From contig JAQUUX010000026.1 in the NCBI GenBank assembly GCA_028693705.1, positions 1 to 38,024 on the forward strand: a DNA stretch of 38,024 bases. The letters are read 5' to 3'. Numbering within the stretch: position 1 is the first letter of the stretch; every line of letters starts with the position of its first letter. The notes beneath the pieces were generated by a model. It made no database searches. It was not told where the DNA came from and saw nothing but the letters and a program-made list of their open reading frames with translations. The stretch comes from Lachnospiraceae bacterium (lineage in GTDB: Bacteria > Bacillota > Clostridia > Lachnospirales > Lachnospiraceae). The position numbers and the translations under genes were made by a program. Shown here piece by piece: positions 18,077 to 26,711 of this stretch.

Positions 18077-18382
18077 ATGTTGGAACAACCTGAATACATA
18101 CATGTAAAAGTAAATAATGAAATAGAATTATGTGAGATGACGGACTTGGAAGCCAAAGGTGCAATTGAAAAGGTTTTGCTGGCCAATCGGATTTCCTATT
18201 TTGTTCGATGGAATGAACCGGGATTTTTCAGTTCCAGAAAAAAGTCCACCTGTATTTTCTGCATTAACAAGGCGCAGAAGGAAGAGGCTTTAAGGGCATT
18301 GGAAAAGCTGGATGAAGTTTTCAAGAATAAGTACAAAATTCTATGTAAAAAAGCAGAAGCTGAAATTAGTCTGGACGAATAA
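18077..18382 (+). CDS. Small hypothetical protein
   Basis: A 101-residue soluble protein that I do not recognise. It has no signal peptide or membrane segment. The composition is mixed and charged, with a C-terminal half that should be helical (AQKEEALRALEKLDEVFKNK) and a FSSRKKSTCIFCI stretch containing a CxxC-like pair. The ATG follows GAGGAAG, and its stop lies 23 bp before the EAL gene. A normal ribosome site and its tight place in the run support a real gene. Confidence 0.7.
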   Translation: MLEQPEYIHVKVNNEIELCEMTDLEAKGAIEKVLLANRISYFVRWNEPGFFSSRKKSTCIFCINKAQKEEALRALEKLDEVFKNKYKILCKKAEAEISLDE

Positions 18383-18405
18383 ATTACAGAAGATGAGGTA
18401 CGGCT

Positions 18406-20355
18406 ATGTTTGATCTGAATGTCCGGTTTCAAATATTATCCATGCTATTATTATTGGTTATAGTTATCGATTATTTTCGATATCCACGATTAAAGACCCT
18501 GTCTAGTAAGTATTTTATGCTTTTAATGGCAGCGAACTTTGTAAATCTGTGCCTTGATATCGTGTCGGTATATACCATAACCCACATAGAGAGTCTGCCG
18601 GAAGGGGTAAATCGTCTGACACATCAGTTTTTCATTGGAAGTGTACTGGTATGCACCTTTATAAGTTTTATGTATGTATTTATGAAGGGCAGACAGCAGC
18701 GAAGACTGGAACGCAAAAGTTTTCTGGTGCTGATCATACCGCTGGCTATTTCTTTTCTGGTAGTGCTGTTTGGACCTTTGCATTACTACATCAGTGACGG
18801 GAAAGCTTATTCCTATGGCATGATGGCATACGTGGTATATATCTGCGGTTTTTTCTATCTGCTGTTAGAACTGCTGATGACTTTTAGTTCAAAGTATTCA
18901 CTGGATCGGGAACAGAAGATATCCATTCGTTTTGTGATGATGATTTGGCTGATTACGCTGGTTTCACAGTTGACTTTCCCATGGATTTTATTATCGGGAG
19001 CAGCACTTACCTGGATTGTATTGTGTATTTATTTGTCATTTGAAAATCAGAGAGAGCATATTGACATGGAAGTAGGCGGCTTTAACCGCGCAGCTTTTCA
19101 TCATATGCTGGATGAATATTATGAAGATGGAAAGCCATTATACCTGGTTCACCTTCGCTGTGATAATAATGACAGGATCCAGTCTATTGCCGGACATGGA
19201 GCTGGCAGACAAACCATACAGATGATGAAACAGGAAATGGAAAAGTTGTTTTCCAAGGATATTTTTCATTCCAGAAGCAGTGTGCTCAGTTTCTTTACCA
19301 GAGTAGATCCGTCGGAGGACAGGAAGCGTCTGGAGCAGTTGTGCACTGCACTGTCACATCTGGAATTTGCAGGTATTGCCTTGCAGTTTCATATTAGTGT
19401 GATGGATCTTCGTACTTATACAAAGAATAAGGATGAAGTTTATGAGCTGACTAATTTCATGCTTACAGAATTTACAGATGCTGAAGAAAAAATTATTTTT
19501 CTGGATCAGAAGCTTGCGGAACGCAAGAAAAGACAGGATATTCTGGGCAGACTTTTGGAACAGGCGTTAGAGCAGGATGGATTTCAATTATATTATCAGC
19601 CAATTTACTGGTCCAAAACAGGTCGATTTGGATCTGCAGAAGCTTTGCTTCGGTTAAAGAATTGCGGAGAACTTGGTTTTGTATCTCCGGAAGAATTTAT
19701 TCCTTTAGCTGAAAAAAGAGGAATTATTCTGGAAATTGGTGATCGTGTCATGGAGATGGCAGCAGAATTTATCAGAGATCATGATTTAGAAAAAATGGGT
19801 ATTCAGTATATAGAGGTGAACTTGTCAGCTATGCAGGCAGGTGCAGCAGATATTACGGAAAGACTGTATCGCATTGTGAAGGAGAAAGGCATTAATCCTG
19901 CACAGATTAATCTGGAAATCACTGAAACTGCCATGTTAGAGCAAAGTGAAACGGTAGATAGTAATATGAAAAAACTTCGTGGACTTGGTTTTGGCTTTTC
20001 AATGGATGATTTTGGAACAGGCTATTCTAATCTGGCACAGATTGTATCCAGTTCCTATGAATTGATCAAACTGGATAAAAGTCTGATATGGCCGGCTTTT
20101 GGACAAAGTATGGAGAAAAACGGCATTGTAAGCAAAGAAGATCAGACAAAAGCCATGGAACTGTTAAGCAGTCTGATCGATATGCTGCATAAGCAGGGGC
20201 TGCAAATGGTAGCAGAGGGTGTAGAGACAGAGGCAATGAAGGATTACCTGGTGGGTGCCAGTGTGGAGCATCTGCAGGGTTACTATTTTTCCAGGCCGGT
20301 TCCGGACTTGGAGTACATAAGTTTTATACAGGACAAACATAGGATAGATAACTGA
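18406..20355 (+). CDS. Membrane EAL-domain protein with degenerate GGDEF domain (cyclic-di-GMP phosphodiesterase)
   Basis: A 649-residue protein with about seven membrane helices in residues 5-215, then a GGDEF-like domain (about 225-370) whose signature motif is absent. The C-terminal EAL domain spans about 385-645. EAL catalytic residues appear intact: Glu412 in AEALLRL, Asn in EVNLSAMQ, Glu in LEITETAML, the Asp pair in DDFGTGYS, Lys in IKLDKSL, Glu in VAEGVET and Gln in LQGYYFSRP. It is therefore likely to hydrolyse cyclic-di-GMP under control of the membrane domain and not to make it. The signal sensed is unknown. Confidence 0.9.
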   Translation: MFDLNVRFQILSMLLLLVIVIDYFRYPRLKTLSSKYFMLLMAANFVNLCLDIVSVYTITHIESLPEGVNRLTHQFFIGSVLVCTFISFMYVFMKGRQQRRLERKSFLVLIIPLAISFLVVLFGPLHYYISDGKAYSYGMMAYVVYICGFFYLLLELLMTFSSKYSLDREQKISIRFVMMIWLITLVSQLTFPWILLSGAALTWIVLCIYLSFENQREHIDMEVGGFNRAAFHHMLDEYYEDGKPLYLVHLRCDNNDRIQSIAGHGAGRQTIQMMKQEMEKLFSKDIFHSRSSVLSFFTRVDPSEDRKRLEQLCTALSHLEFAGIALQFHISVMDLRTYTKNKDEVYELTNFMLTEFTDAEEKIIFLDQKLAERKKRQDILGRLLEQALEQDGFQLYYQPIYWSKTGRFGSAEALLRLKNCGELGFVSPEEFIPLAEKRGIILEIGDRVMEMAAEFIRDHDLEKMGIQYIEVNLSAMQAGAADITERLYRIVKEKGINPAQINLEITETAMLEQSETVDSNMKKLRGLGFGFSMDDFGTGYSNLAQIVSSSYELIKLDKSLIWPAFGQSMEKNGIVSKEDQTKAMELLSSLIDMLHKQGLQMVAEGVETEAMKDYLVGASVEHLQGYYFSRPVPDLEYISFIQDKHRIDN

Positions 20356-20382
20356 GAAAAAGATTGAAAGCAGGAGGATCAT

Positions 20383-21288
20383 ATGCGCTTTATAACGTAC
20401 AAAGAACAGGAATATCAGGAAGAAAAAACAGGTGTGGTAGTTGGAAGCCAAAACATGGTATATGATCTGAAGGATTTAGGGTATACTTATTCCAGCATGA
20501 GTGAATTAGTTTCCAATATGGGCGAAAAGGATCTGCAGACGTTATCTCAGCAGATAGCCGAACTGACAGAAAAGGGGGCAATTACCGGTGTACCTTATGC
20601 GGAGGTACAGAAATGCGCCCCGATACCTGTACCGGAGCAGGATATTCTTTGCCTAGGTATTAACTATATGGCACATGCAGAGGAATCTGCACGGTATAAG
20701 AAAGAAGCTTTTAACGGGGAACGTCCTTATCCTGTTTATTTTTCCAAACGTGTTAATCGGGCAGTTGCTGATGGGGAAGAAATACAGCGTCATGGGGATA
20801 TCGTGGAACGGCTTGATTATGAATCAGAGCTTGCAGTTATCATTGGAAAAGACGCAAAAAATGTAAGCAAAGAAGATGCTTATGATTATGTTTTTGGGTA
20901 TACTATCATAAATGATGTGAGTGCCAGAGCGATTCAGACCAGACATAAGCAATGGTATTTTGGCAAAAGCCTGGATGGGTTTACACCGATGGGTCCCTGG
21001 ATTGTAACGAAAGATGAGATTCCCGGCAGACCGGAATTAAAGATCTGTTCCAGGGTAAACGGGGAACTGCGTCAGAATAGCAATACAGACTTACTCATAT
21101 TTGACATCGCTTATGTGATCCATGAACTGAGTCAGGGTATGACCTTAAAGGCTGGAACTATTATATCCATGGGTACACCGGCAGGCGTAGGTATGGGATT
21201 TGACCCGCCTAAATTCTTAAAGTCGGGTGATGTAGTGGAATGTGAGATTGAAAAGATAGGAACACTTACGAATGTAGTGTCACAGTAA
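20383..21288 (+). CDS. Fumarylacetoacetate hydrolase (FAH) family protein
   Basis: A 301-residue enzyme with a small N-terminal domain (to about 80) and the FAH catalytic domain. Metal ligands appear in the LDYESELAVIIG stretch (two Glu) and in INDVSARAIQ (Asp). The GKSLDGFTPMGPWIV and ISMGTPAGVGMG segments are typical of the 2-hydroxyhepta-2,4-diene-1,7-dioate isomerase / acylpyruvase / oxaloacetate-decarboxylase branch. The exact substrate cannot be chosen. The ATG follows a good AGGAGG. A MATE gene begins 5 bp after the stop. Confidence 0.88.
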   Translation: MRFITYKEQEYQEEKTGVVVGSQNMVYDLKDLGYTYSSMSELVSNMGEKDLQTLSQQIAELTEKGAITGVPYAEVQKCAPIPVPEQDILCLGINYMAHAEESARYKKEAFNGERPYPVYFSKRVNRAVADGEEIQRHGDIVERLDYESELAVIIGKDAKNVSKEDAYDYVFGYTIINDVSARAIQTRHKQWYFGKSLDGFTPMGPWIVTKDEIPGRPELKICSRVNGELRQNSNTDLLIFDIAYVIHELSQGMTLKAGTIISMGTPAGVGMGFDPPKFLKSGDVVECEIEKIGTLTNVVSQ

Positions 21289-21293
21289 ATAAA

Positions 21294-22676
21294 ATGAATG
21301 AAACAAAAACAAGCCGTGAAATAGGAGAAAAAAAGCCAATAAAGGGCAGCATGGTGCAGGGCAATCCGACAAAGTGTTTGCTCGCCTTTGCTGTCCCTTT
21401 GATTGCAGGGAATTTATTTCAGCAGCTGTATAATATTGTGGATTCCATTATTGTAGGAAAAGTAGTAGGTGCGGGTGCATTAGCTTCTGTTGGAGCTTCC
21501 GCGGCGATTACCATGCTGTTTGTGATGGTAGCGCTGGGAACCGGTATCGGCTGTTCCGTTGTGATTTCTCAACTATTCGGAGCCAAGAAAATTGAGGAGA
21601 TGAAAACGGCTATTTCCACAGCACTGATTTCTATTTTGATCTTTTCCTTACTCCTCAGTGTGATCGGCAGGGTATTTAGCACAGCGATTTTACAGGTCTT
21701 GAAAACACCGGAAGATATTTTTGAGGGTGCTGCTTTATATTTGAATATTTATTTCTATGGTTTCTTTTTTCTCTTTATGTATAATGCGTTTTCAGCAATT
21801 TTCAATGCATTAGGGGACTCAATGAAGCCTTTGATGTTTCTCATTTTTTCTTCTTTTTTAAATATTGGACTGGATCTGTTATTTGTAAAGGTTTTCAGCT
21901 GGGGGATTGCAGGAGCTGCCTGGGCAACTTTGATCTCGCAGGCGGTGTCGGCGGTGCTTTCCTTTGGGGTGCTGGCATATAAATTAAAACATATTCCATC
22001 GAAATCTTATCCTTTGTATGATGTGACGTTGTTTCGCAGTATGACCAGAGTGGCATTGCCTACGATCATCCAGCAGTCCATGGTATCAGTAGGTTCTCTT
22101 TTGATACAGGCGGCTGTAAACCGTTTTGGCTCTACTTTTCTGGCAGGCTATACGGCGGCGATCCGTATTGATGGAATAGCAATTGTGCCTATGGTAAATA
22201 CCGGCAATGCGGTATCCACTTTTGTGGCACAGAATATGGGAGCGAAAAGAGCTGACAGGGCAAAGCAGGGATACCATATCGGTTTGGTAATGGCGATGTC
22301 CATTGGTGCTTTTATCGGGATTATGATGCATTTTTACGGGGACTCCTTTGTAGGATTATTCATGAATGCGGAAACAGATATGGCAGCCATTGCTATTGGT
22401 GCAGAATATATTTCCATAGTTTCCATGTTTTATTTTGTCATGGGAGCCATGAATGTGTCGGGAGCAGTCCTTCGAGGAGCAGGTGACATGAAATGGTTTA
22501 TGTCAGCGACGCTGGTAAATCTTTCCTCACGTGTGATTTTGACTTATCTATTTGCAGATGCTACAGCAGGAATGATTATTATGTGGGCCAATCCCATTGG
22601 CTGGGCTATCGGGTTTGCTATATCCTTTACCAGATATCGCCAGGGTGGCTGGAAGAAGATTACATTAATTCGTTAA
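21294..22676 (+). CDS. MATE family efflux transporter
   Basis: A second, distinct MATE exporter of 460 residues with about twelve helices. MVQGNPTKCLLAFAVPLIAGNLFQQLYNIVDSIIVGKVVG marks the first half, and TRVALPTIIQQSMVSVGSLLIQ starts the second. The ATG at 21294 has no clear ribosome site and lies 5 bp after the FAH stop, so coupled translation is possible. ATG 21351 (residue 20), 5 nt after AAAGGG, is an alternative start. The substrate is unknown. Confidence 0.87.
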   Translation: MNETKTSREIGEKKPIKGSMVQGNPTKCLLAFAVPLIAGNLFQQLYNIVDSIIVGKVVGAGALASVGASAAITMLFVMVALGTGIGCSVVISQLFGAKKIEEMKTAISTALISILIFSLLLSVIGRVFSTAILQVLKTPEDIFEGAALYLNIYFYGFFFLFMYNAFSAIFNALGDSMKPLMFLIFSSFLNIGLDLLFVKVFSWGIAGAAWATLISQAVSAVLSFGVLAYKLKHIPSKSYPLYDVTLFRSMTRVALPTIIQQSMVSVGSLLIQAAVNRFGSTFLAGYTAAIRIDGIAIVPMVNTGNAVSTFVAQNMGAKRADRAKQGYHIGLVMAMSIGAFIGIMMHFYGDSFVGLFMNAETDMAAIAIGAEYISIVSMFYFVMGAMNVSGAVLRGAGDMKWFMSATLVNLSSRVILTYLFADATAGMIIMWANPIGWAIGFAISFTRYRQGGWKKITLIR

Positions 22677-22688
22677 GGAGAACTTTGG

Positions 22689-24011
22689 ATGGAACAGTTA
22701 TCACTTTTTAATCATACAGAAACGCAACCACTGGCAGCCAGACTGCGTCCTGAAAGTCTGGAGGATTTTGTGGGACAGAAGCATCTTCTGGGCGAAGGCA
22801 AGGTACTGCGGAGATTGATTGAAGGTGATCATATTTCGTCCATGATCTTCTGGGGACCTCCAGGTGTGGGTAAGACTACCCTTGCCAGTATCATTGCCAG
22901 TAGAACCAAATCTTCTTTTATCAATTTCTCAGCGGTGACCAGCGGGATAAAAGAGATACGGACTGTCATGGAACAGGCAGAGGAAAATCGACATTTTGGA
23001 ACCAGAACTATTGTCTTTGTAGACGAGATCCACCGTTTTAATAAAGCACAGCAGGATGCCTTTTTGCCCTTCGTGGAAAAAGGCAGTATTATTTTGATTG
23101 GTGCCACGACGGAAAATCCATCTTTTGAGATCAATGGGGCTCTTTTATCCAGATGTAAGGTATTTGTCTTACAAGCATTGAAAACAGAAGAATTGGTAGA
23201 ATTATTAAATCATGCCTTAACATCTCCCAAGGGGTTGGGAAATCAGCAAATACAGATTGAACCGGATATGCTGGAGCAGATTGCTAATTTTGCCAACGGA
23301 GATGCCAGGTCTGCACTTTCAACCTTGGAAATGGTTGTGTTAAATGGCGATTTGGGGTCTGATGGAAACATCAGGGTAACCGGTGAGACATTGGAGCAGT
23401 GCATTTCCAAGAAATCCTTATTATATGATAAAAAGGGCGAGGAACATTATAATCTGATCTCAGCATTACATAAATCCATGCGAAATTCTGATCCTGACGC
23501 TGCAGTGTATTGGCTTGCCAGAATGCTGGAGGCAGGAGAGGATCCCTTATATATCGCCAGACGTGTAACCCGGTTTGCCAGTGAGGATGTGGGACTGGCT
23601 GATCCGCAGGCTTTACAGATTGCGATAGCAGCATATCAGGCCTGTCATTTTATCGGCATGCCAGAATGTTCTGTACATTTAACGGAAGCTGTTACCTATA
23701 TGTCTCTGGCTCCCAAATCCAATGCTTTATATGTGGCATATGAAACAGCAAAGAAGGATGCACAGGAGCAGTTAGCAGAGCCGGTGCCGTTAGTCATTCG
23801 TAATGCGCCTACCAGTCTCATGGAAGAGCTGAATTACGGAAAAGGGTATCAGTATGCCCATGACAGTGCAGCACATTTGACAAACATGCAGTGCTTACCG
23901 GATTCTCTTATGGAAAGAGAATATTACAGACCTACAAAGCAGGGCGAGGAAGGTAAATACAAGGCACGTTTGGAAGAAATCAAGCGGTGGAAAGATGAAC
24001 ATAAGGAATAA
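22689..24011 (+). CDS. rarA: Replication-associated recombination protein RarA (MgsA) AAA+ ATPase
   Basis: A 440-residue AAA+ ATPase that acts at stalled replication forks. The start MEQLSLFNHTETQPLAARLRPESLEDFVGQ is typical. Walker A is GPPGVGKTT, Walker B is VFVDEIHRF, and sensor 1 is in LIGATTENPSFE. The C-terminal half has the RarA tetramerisation region with GEDPLYIARRVTRFASEDVGLADP. The ATG follows AAGGAG, 12 bp after the MATE stop. It appears to be the last gene of the long + strand run, because the ohrR promoter follows. Confidence 0.95.
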   Translation: MEQLSLFNHTETQPLAARLRPESLEDFVGQKHLLGEGKVLRRLIEGDHISSMIFWGPPGVGKTTLASIIASRTKSSFINFSAVTSGIKEIRTVMEQAEENRHFGTRTIVFVDEIHRFNKAQQDAFLPFVEKGSIILIGATTENPSFEINGALLSRCKVFVLQALKTEELVELLNHALTSPKGLGNQQIQIEPDMLEQIANFANGDARSALSTLEMVVLNGDLGSDGNIRVTGETLEQCISKKSLLYDKKGEEHYNLISALHKSMRNSDPDAAVYWLARMLEAGEDPLYIARRVTRFASEDVGLADPQALQIAIAAYQACHFIGMPECSVHLTEAVTYMSLAPKSNALYVAYETAKKDAQEQLAEPVPLVIRNAPTSLMEELNYGKGYQYAHDSAAHLTNMQCLPDSLMEREYYRPTKQGEEGKYKARLEEIKRWKDEHKE

Positions 24012-24037
24012 ACAGTAGATATAAATTAAATAAGTAC

Positions 24038-24066
24038 TTGACACTTACAATTAAATTGCATAAAAT
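24038..24066 (+). promoter_or_regulatory. ohrR promoter with OhrR-like operator between -35 and -10
   Basis: A consensus TTGACA (24038-24043), a 17-nt spacer and TAAAAT (24061-24066). The spacer contains TACAATT-A-AATTGCA (24046-24060), a near match to the known Bacillus OhrR operator half-sites TACAATT/AATTGTA. Repressor bound here would block RNA polymerase, implying autoregulation. Confidence 0.85.
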
Positions 24067-24078
24067 CAATTTATAAAC

Positions 24079-24101
24079 AAATTGTGTACAATTTAATTGA
24101 G
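24079..24101 (+). promoter_or_regulatory. Second OhrR-like operator in the ohrR leader
   Basis: AATTGTGTACAATT (24080-24093) followed by TTAATTGAG repeats the same half-sites just downstream of the expected transcription start. The AATTGTxTACAATT core matches the centre of the tandem Bacillus operator. Confidence 0.65.
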
Positions 24102-24117
24102 AGAGTGAGAAGAAGTG

Positions 24118-24552
24118 ATGGATGATAAATATGCAGCAATCCGGTTGCAGAATCAGCTTTGTTTTCCACTTTATGCCTGTTCTAAGGAAATCGTTCGCAG
24201 GTATAAGCCATATCTGGATGAACTGGATTTAACTTATACTCAGTATATTGCCATGATGGTTTTATGGGAAAAGAAAGAAGTAACGGTAAAGGAATTGGGA
24301 GAGGCATTGTATCTGGATTCAGGAACCCTTACCCCTTTACTGAAGAAACTGGAATCAAAAGGTTATCTTACCAGAGCTCGTATGGAAAGTGATGAGAGAA
24401 ACCTTCGTGTGACGCTGACGAAAGAAGGAGAAGCTGTGCAGGAGAAGGCACTGGGTATTCCGGAGAAAATGAATTGTTGCGTGAAATTGGATTCGGAAGA
24501 TGCAAAAGAGCTTTACAGGATCCTGTATAAGATTTTGAATTGTATGTCATAA
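24118..24552 (+). CDS. ohrR: Organic peroxide-sensing MarR-family repressor OhrR
   Basis: A 144-residue MarR-type winged-helix repressor. The N-terminal redox region KYAAIRLQNQLCFPLYACSK carries the peroxide-sensing Cys15, as in Bacillus OhrR. The DNA-binding region LTVKELGEALYLDSGTLTPLLKKLESKGYL-type helix-turn-helix and wing (ESDERNLRVTLT) are well kept. Further Cys residues near the C-terminus (CC at about 117-118 and one at the end) could form mixed disulfides. ATG 24118 is chosen over GTG 24115 because it gives the standard N-terminus. It probably controls itself and the peroxidase-thioredoxin genes downstream, both preceded by its operator sequence. Confidence 0.92.
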   Translation: MDDKYAAIRLQNQLCFPLYACSKEIVRRYKPYLDELDLTYTQYIAMMVLWEKKEVTVKELGEALYLDSGTLTPLLKKLESKGYLTRARMESDERNLRVTLTKEGEAVQEKALGIPEKMNCCVKLDSEDAKELYRILYKILNCMS

Positions 24553-24600
24553 GGACATGATCGATATAGTATAGGAAGTTTTCTAATAGTACTGTTGTAT

Positions 24601-24631
24601 ATCCAGGGATATATTTTGAATAACCCTGGAT
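24601..24631 (+). terminator. Stem-loop between ohrR and the peroxidase gene
   Basis: ATCCAGGG (24601-24608) pairs perfectly with CCCTGGAT (24624-24631) across a 15-nt loop. No T run follows, so it may be a weak terminator of ohrR or a leader structure. Confidence 0.4.
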
Positions 24632-24655
24632 TACAATTTATCAAATAAATTGTAA
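24631..24655 (+). promoter_or_regulatory. Perfect palindrome, likely OhrR operator of the peroxidase gene
   Basis: TTACAATTTAT and ATAAATTGTAA form a perfect 11-bp inverted repeat with a CAA centre. The outer TACAATT/AATTGTA half-sites match those at the ohrR promoter but are spaced further apart. A weak promoter (TTGAAT 24616-24621, 17 nt, TATCAA 24639-24644) overlaps it. Confidence 0.7.
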
Positions 24656-24730
24656 ACAGTTAAATGATATGCAATTTGAAAGCAATTGAAGGTCAGCAAT
24701 TAAAACAAGCAATGAAAAGGAGCGGGAAAT

Positions 24731-25273
24731 ATGAATATTTACGATTTTACCGTAACAGCACCGGATGAAACAGAGATTTCATTAATGGATTACGAAGGGA
24801 AGGTGTTACTGGTGGTAAATACAGCAACCGGTTGCGGTTTTACGCCACAGTATGAAGTATTGGAAGCTATGTATGAAAAATATTGGGAGCAGGGATTTGA
24901 AATAATCGATATTCCCTGCAATCAGTTTGCAGGGCAGACACCGGGAACTGACGAAGAAATACATGCATTTTGTACATTGAAGTATCATACAGCGTTCAGG
25001 CAGATGAAAAAATCAGATGTGAATGGAGAGCGGGCATTGCCATTATATACCTACTTGAAAAACGAACAGCCTTTCAAAGGTTTTGGTCATGGGCCAAAAG
25101 CGCTTGCCATGGCCGCTATGTTAAAGACAATGGACAGAGATTATAAGAAAAATGTGGATATCAAATGGAACTTTACCAAATTTGCAGTGGATCGAAGTGG
25201 TAAGGTGGTAGCACGATTTGAACCTACAGAAGACATGAAAAAGGTAGAAGCCTGTATTGCAGGTTTACTATAA
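24731..25273 (+). CDS. Glutathione peroxidase-family thiol peroxidase (Cys type)
   Basis: A 180-residue peroxidase. The peroxidatic residue is Cys35 in TATGCGFTPQY (Cys, not selenocysteine). The catalytic partners are Gln in PCNQFAGQ and Trp/Asn in IKWNFTKF near the end. The second conserved Cys in HAFCTLKY is where thioredoxin-dependent members carry the resolving Cys. It reduces hydroperoxides, most probably with the thioredoxin encoded 83 bp downstream, since Clostridia generally lack glutathione. It lies behind an OhrR-like palindrome at 24631. The ATG follows AAAGGAG. Confidence 0.9.
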   Translation: MNIYDFTVTAPDETEISLMDYEGKVLLVVNTATGCGFTPQYEVLEAMYEKYWEQGFEIIDIPCNQFAGQTPGTDEEIHAFCTLKYHTAFRQMKKSDVNGERALPLYTYLKNEQPFKGFGHGPKALAMAAMLKTMDRDYKKNVDIKWNFTKFAVDRSGKVVARFEPTEDMKKVEACIAGLL

Positions 25274-25356
25274 AGAACAAAGTAATTCACAAACAGATAA
25301 ATGATATAAAAATTGGATAGGAAACTAAAAACACAACAAAAAAAGGAGAAAAAACA

Positions 25357-25665
25357 ATGGAAATGATGCACATCAAAAAGGAAAATTTTGAACAGGAAGT
25401 ATTACAGGCACAGGGAAAGGTACTGGTTGATTTCTGGGCATCCTGGTGTGGCCCGTGCAAGATGCTGATGCCGGTTGTTGAGCAGTTCGCTAAGGAAAAT
25501 GATAAGATTAAAGTCGTAAAAATCAATGTGGATGAGGAAGAAGAGCTGGCTCAGAGATATCAGGTCATGACTATTCCAACACTGGTGGTTATTGAAAATG
25601 GAAAAGAGGTAAAGCGTTCTGTTGGCGTGATTTCAAAGAATGCAATTGCTGAACTGGTAAAGTAA
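25357..25665 (+). CDS. trxA: Thioredoxin
   Basis: A 102-residue thioredoxin with active site WCGPC in LVDFWASWCGPCKMLMP (about residues 29-33 for the motif) and the cis-Pro loop TIPTLVV. It has no signal peptide, so it is cytosolic. The ATG follows AAAAAAGGAG. Its position behind the peroxidase suggests it is the electron donor for that enzyme. No thioredoxin reductase lies in the window. A terminator follows immediately. Confidence 0.92.
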   Translation: MEMMHIKKENFEQEVLQAQGKVLVDFWASWCGPCKMLMPVVEQFAKENDKIKVVKINVDEEEELAQRYQVMTIPTLVVIENGKEVKRSVGVISKNAIAELVK

Positions 25666-25680
25666 GGCAAATGGTAAAGC

Positions 25681-25727
25681 CCCTTCAAAAGTCGGATTAT
25701 AATCCGGCTTTGAAGGGTTTTTTTTAT
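25681..25727 (+). terminator. Strong intrinsic terminator after trxA
   Basis: CCCTTCAAAAGTCGGATT pairs, with one bulge, with AATCCGGCTTTGAAGGG and is followed by eight T (25718-25725). It closes the peroxide module and faces the 3' end of the lysR gene. Confidence 0.9.
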
Positions 25728-25735
25728 ATATTTTG

Positions 25736-26611
25736 CTAACCTGACATTGCTTTCAATTCTTCCAGCAACAGCTTGGCAACCGGAGTAAATACCTGATGTT
25801 TTTTCCAGATAATATGCATGGGAGAACGAAGCTCCGGCTCAAGGGGTCTAAAGCACAGATCACTGTCGGTACCGGTATTGACCAGACCGTCAAATCCAAG
25901 GGGATATCCCAGCCCTACCCTTGCCATAATCGTGGTATTAAAAAGCATATCGTAGGTGGCAGCTATATGTAATTTTGCAAAATCTTCTCCAAACCAGTCC
26001 AAAAGTTCTTCCTGAAGACCCTGACGGGAACAGATCAAAGGAAGATGAATCAGATCATTTACGGTAACTGATTTTCTCGTGGAAAGGGGATCATCCTTTC
26101 GCATAAGAAGACCCCAGCAATCAGAGTGGGGAACAGTGAGATAGTTGAATTTCGATAAATCCACTTTCTGAACCATAACAGCCATGTCGATCAATCCCTT
26201 ATCAATTCTTTCTGTAACAGCATCTGTTCCGCTGCTGTAGAAATGAAATCGTATATTGGGATATTTTTTTTCCAAAGAGTGAGCAGCTTGTATGAAATAT
26301 TTCATTCCGGCAGACTCTGCACAACCAATTCGGATATTACCACCGGTTATCTCATCCAGGGATTTGAACTCGGCAGATGTCTTATCTACCATGTCAATGA
26401 TTTCTTCTGCTCTTTTCCGAAGCAGCATTCCTTCGTCAGTCAATTTGATACTGTAGTTACTCCTGGTAAAAAGTTTCTTTCCCAGTTCATCCTCCAGTTC
26501 CTTGAGCTGTCTGGAAAGTGTGGGCTGCGATACGTGCAGAAAAGCAGCAGCCTTTGTGATATTTTCTTCTCTTGCAACTTCCAAAAAATAACGTAGAACT
26601 CGGATTTCCAT
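25736..26611 (-). CDS. LysR family transcriptional regulator
   Basis: A 291-residue regulator. The N-terminal helix-turn-helix (about 1-60) reads MEIRVLRYFLEVAREENITK then AAAFLHVSQPTLSRQLKELE. The LysR substrate-binding domain (about 88-290) follows, with GNIRIGCAESAGMKYF at its start. The effector is unknown. The gene is transcribed leftward. A TATAAT-like -10 lies at 26660-26665 on the minus strand, and AGGAGAAGG precedes the start codon. The neighbour to the right is a divergent receiver fragment, and no obvious metabolic target operon is adjacent. Confidence 0.92.
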   Translation of the reverse strand: MEIRVLRYFLEVAREENITKAAAFLHVSQPTLSRQLKELEDELGKKLFTRSNYSIKLTDEGMLLRKRAEEIIDMVDKTSAEFKSLDEITGGNIRIGCAESAGMKYFIQAAHSLEKKYPNIRFHFYSSGTDAVTERIDKGLIDMAVMVQKVDLSKFNYLTVPHSDCWGLLMRKDDPLSTRKSVTVNDLIHLPLICSRQGLQEELLDWFGEDFAKLHIAATYDMLFNTTIMARVGLGYPLGFDGLVNTGTDSDLCFRPLEPELRSPMHIIWKKHQVFTPVAKLLLEELKAMSG

Positions 26612-26711
26612 AATAAATATTATCCTTCTCCTCTCATTTACGATTTAATTGCGAACTAAATTATATCATAGAAATTCAAAAAATGAATGACTAAAAATAA
26701 TAACTAAGCAT

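Noticed and set aside
24731-25273. Selenocysteine-type glutathione peroxidase
   Set aside because: The active-site codon is an ordinary Cys (Cys35) and the frame has no internal TGA.
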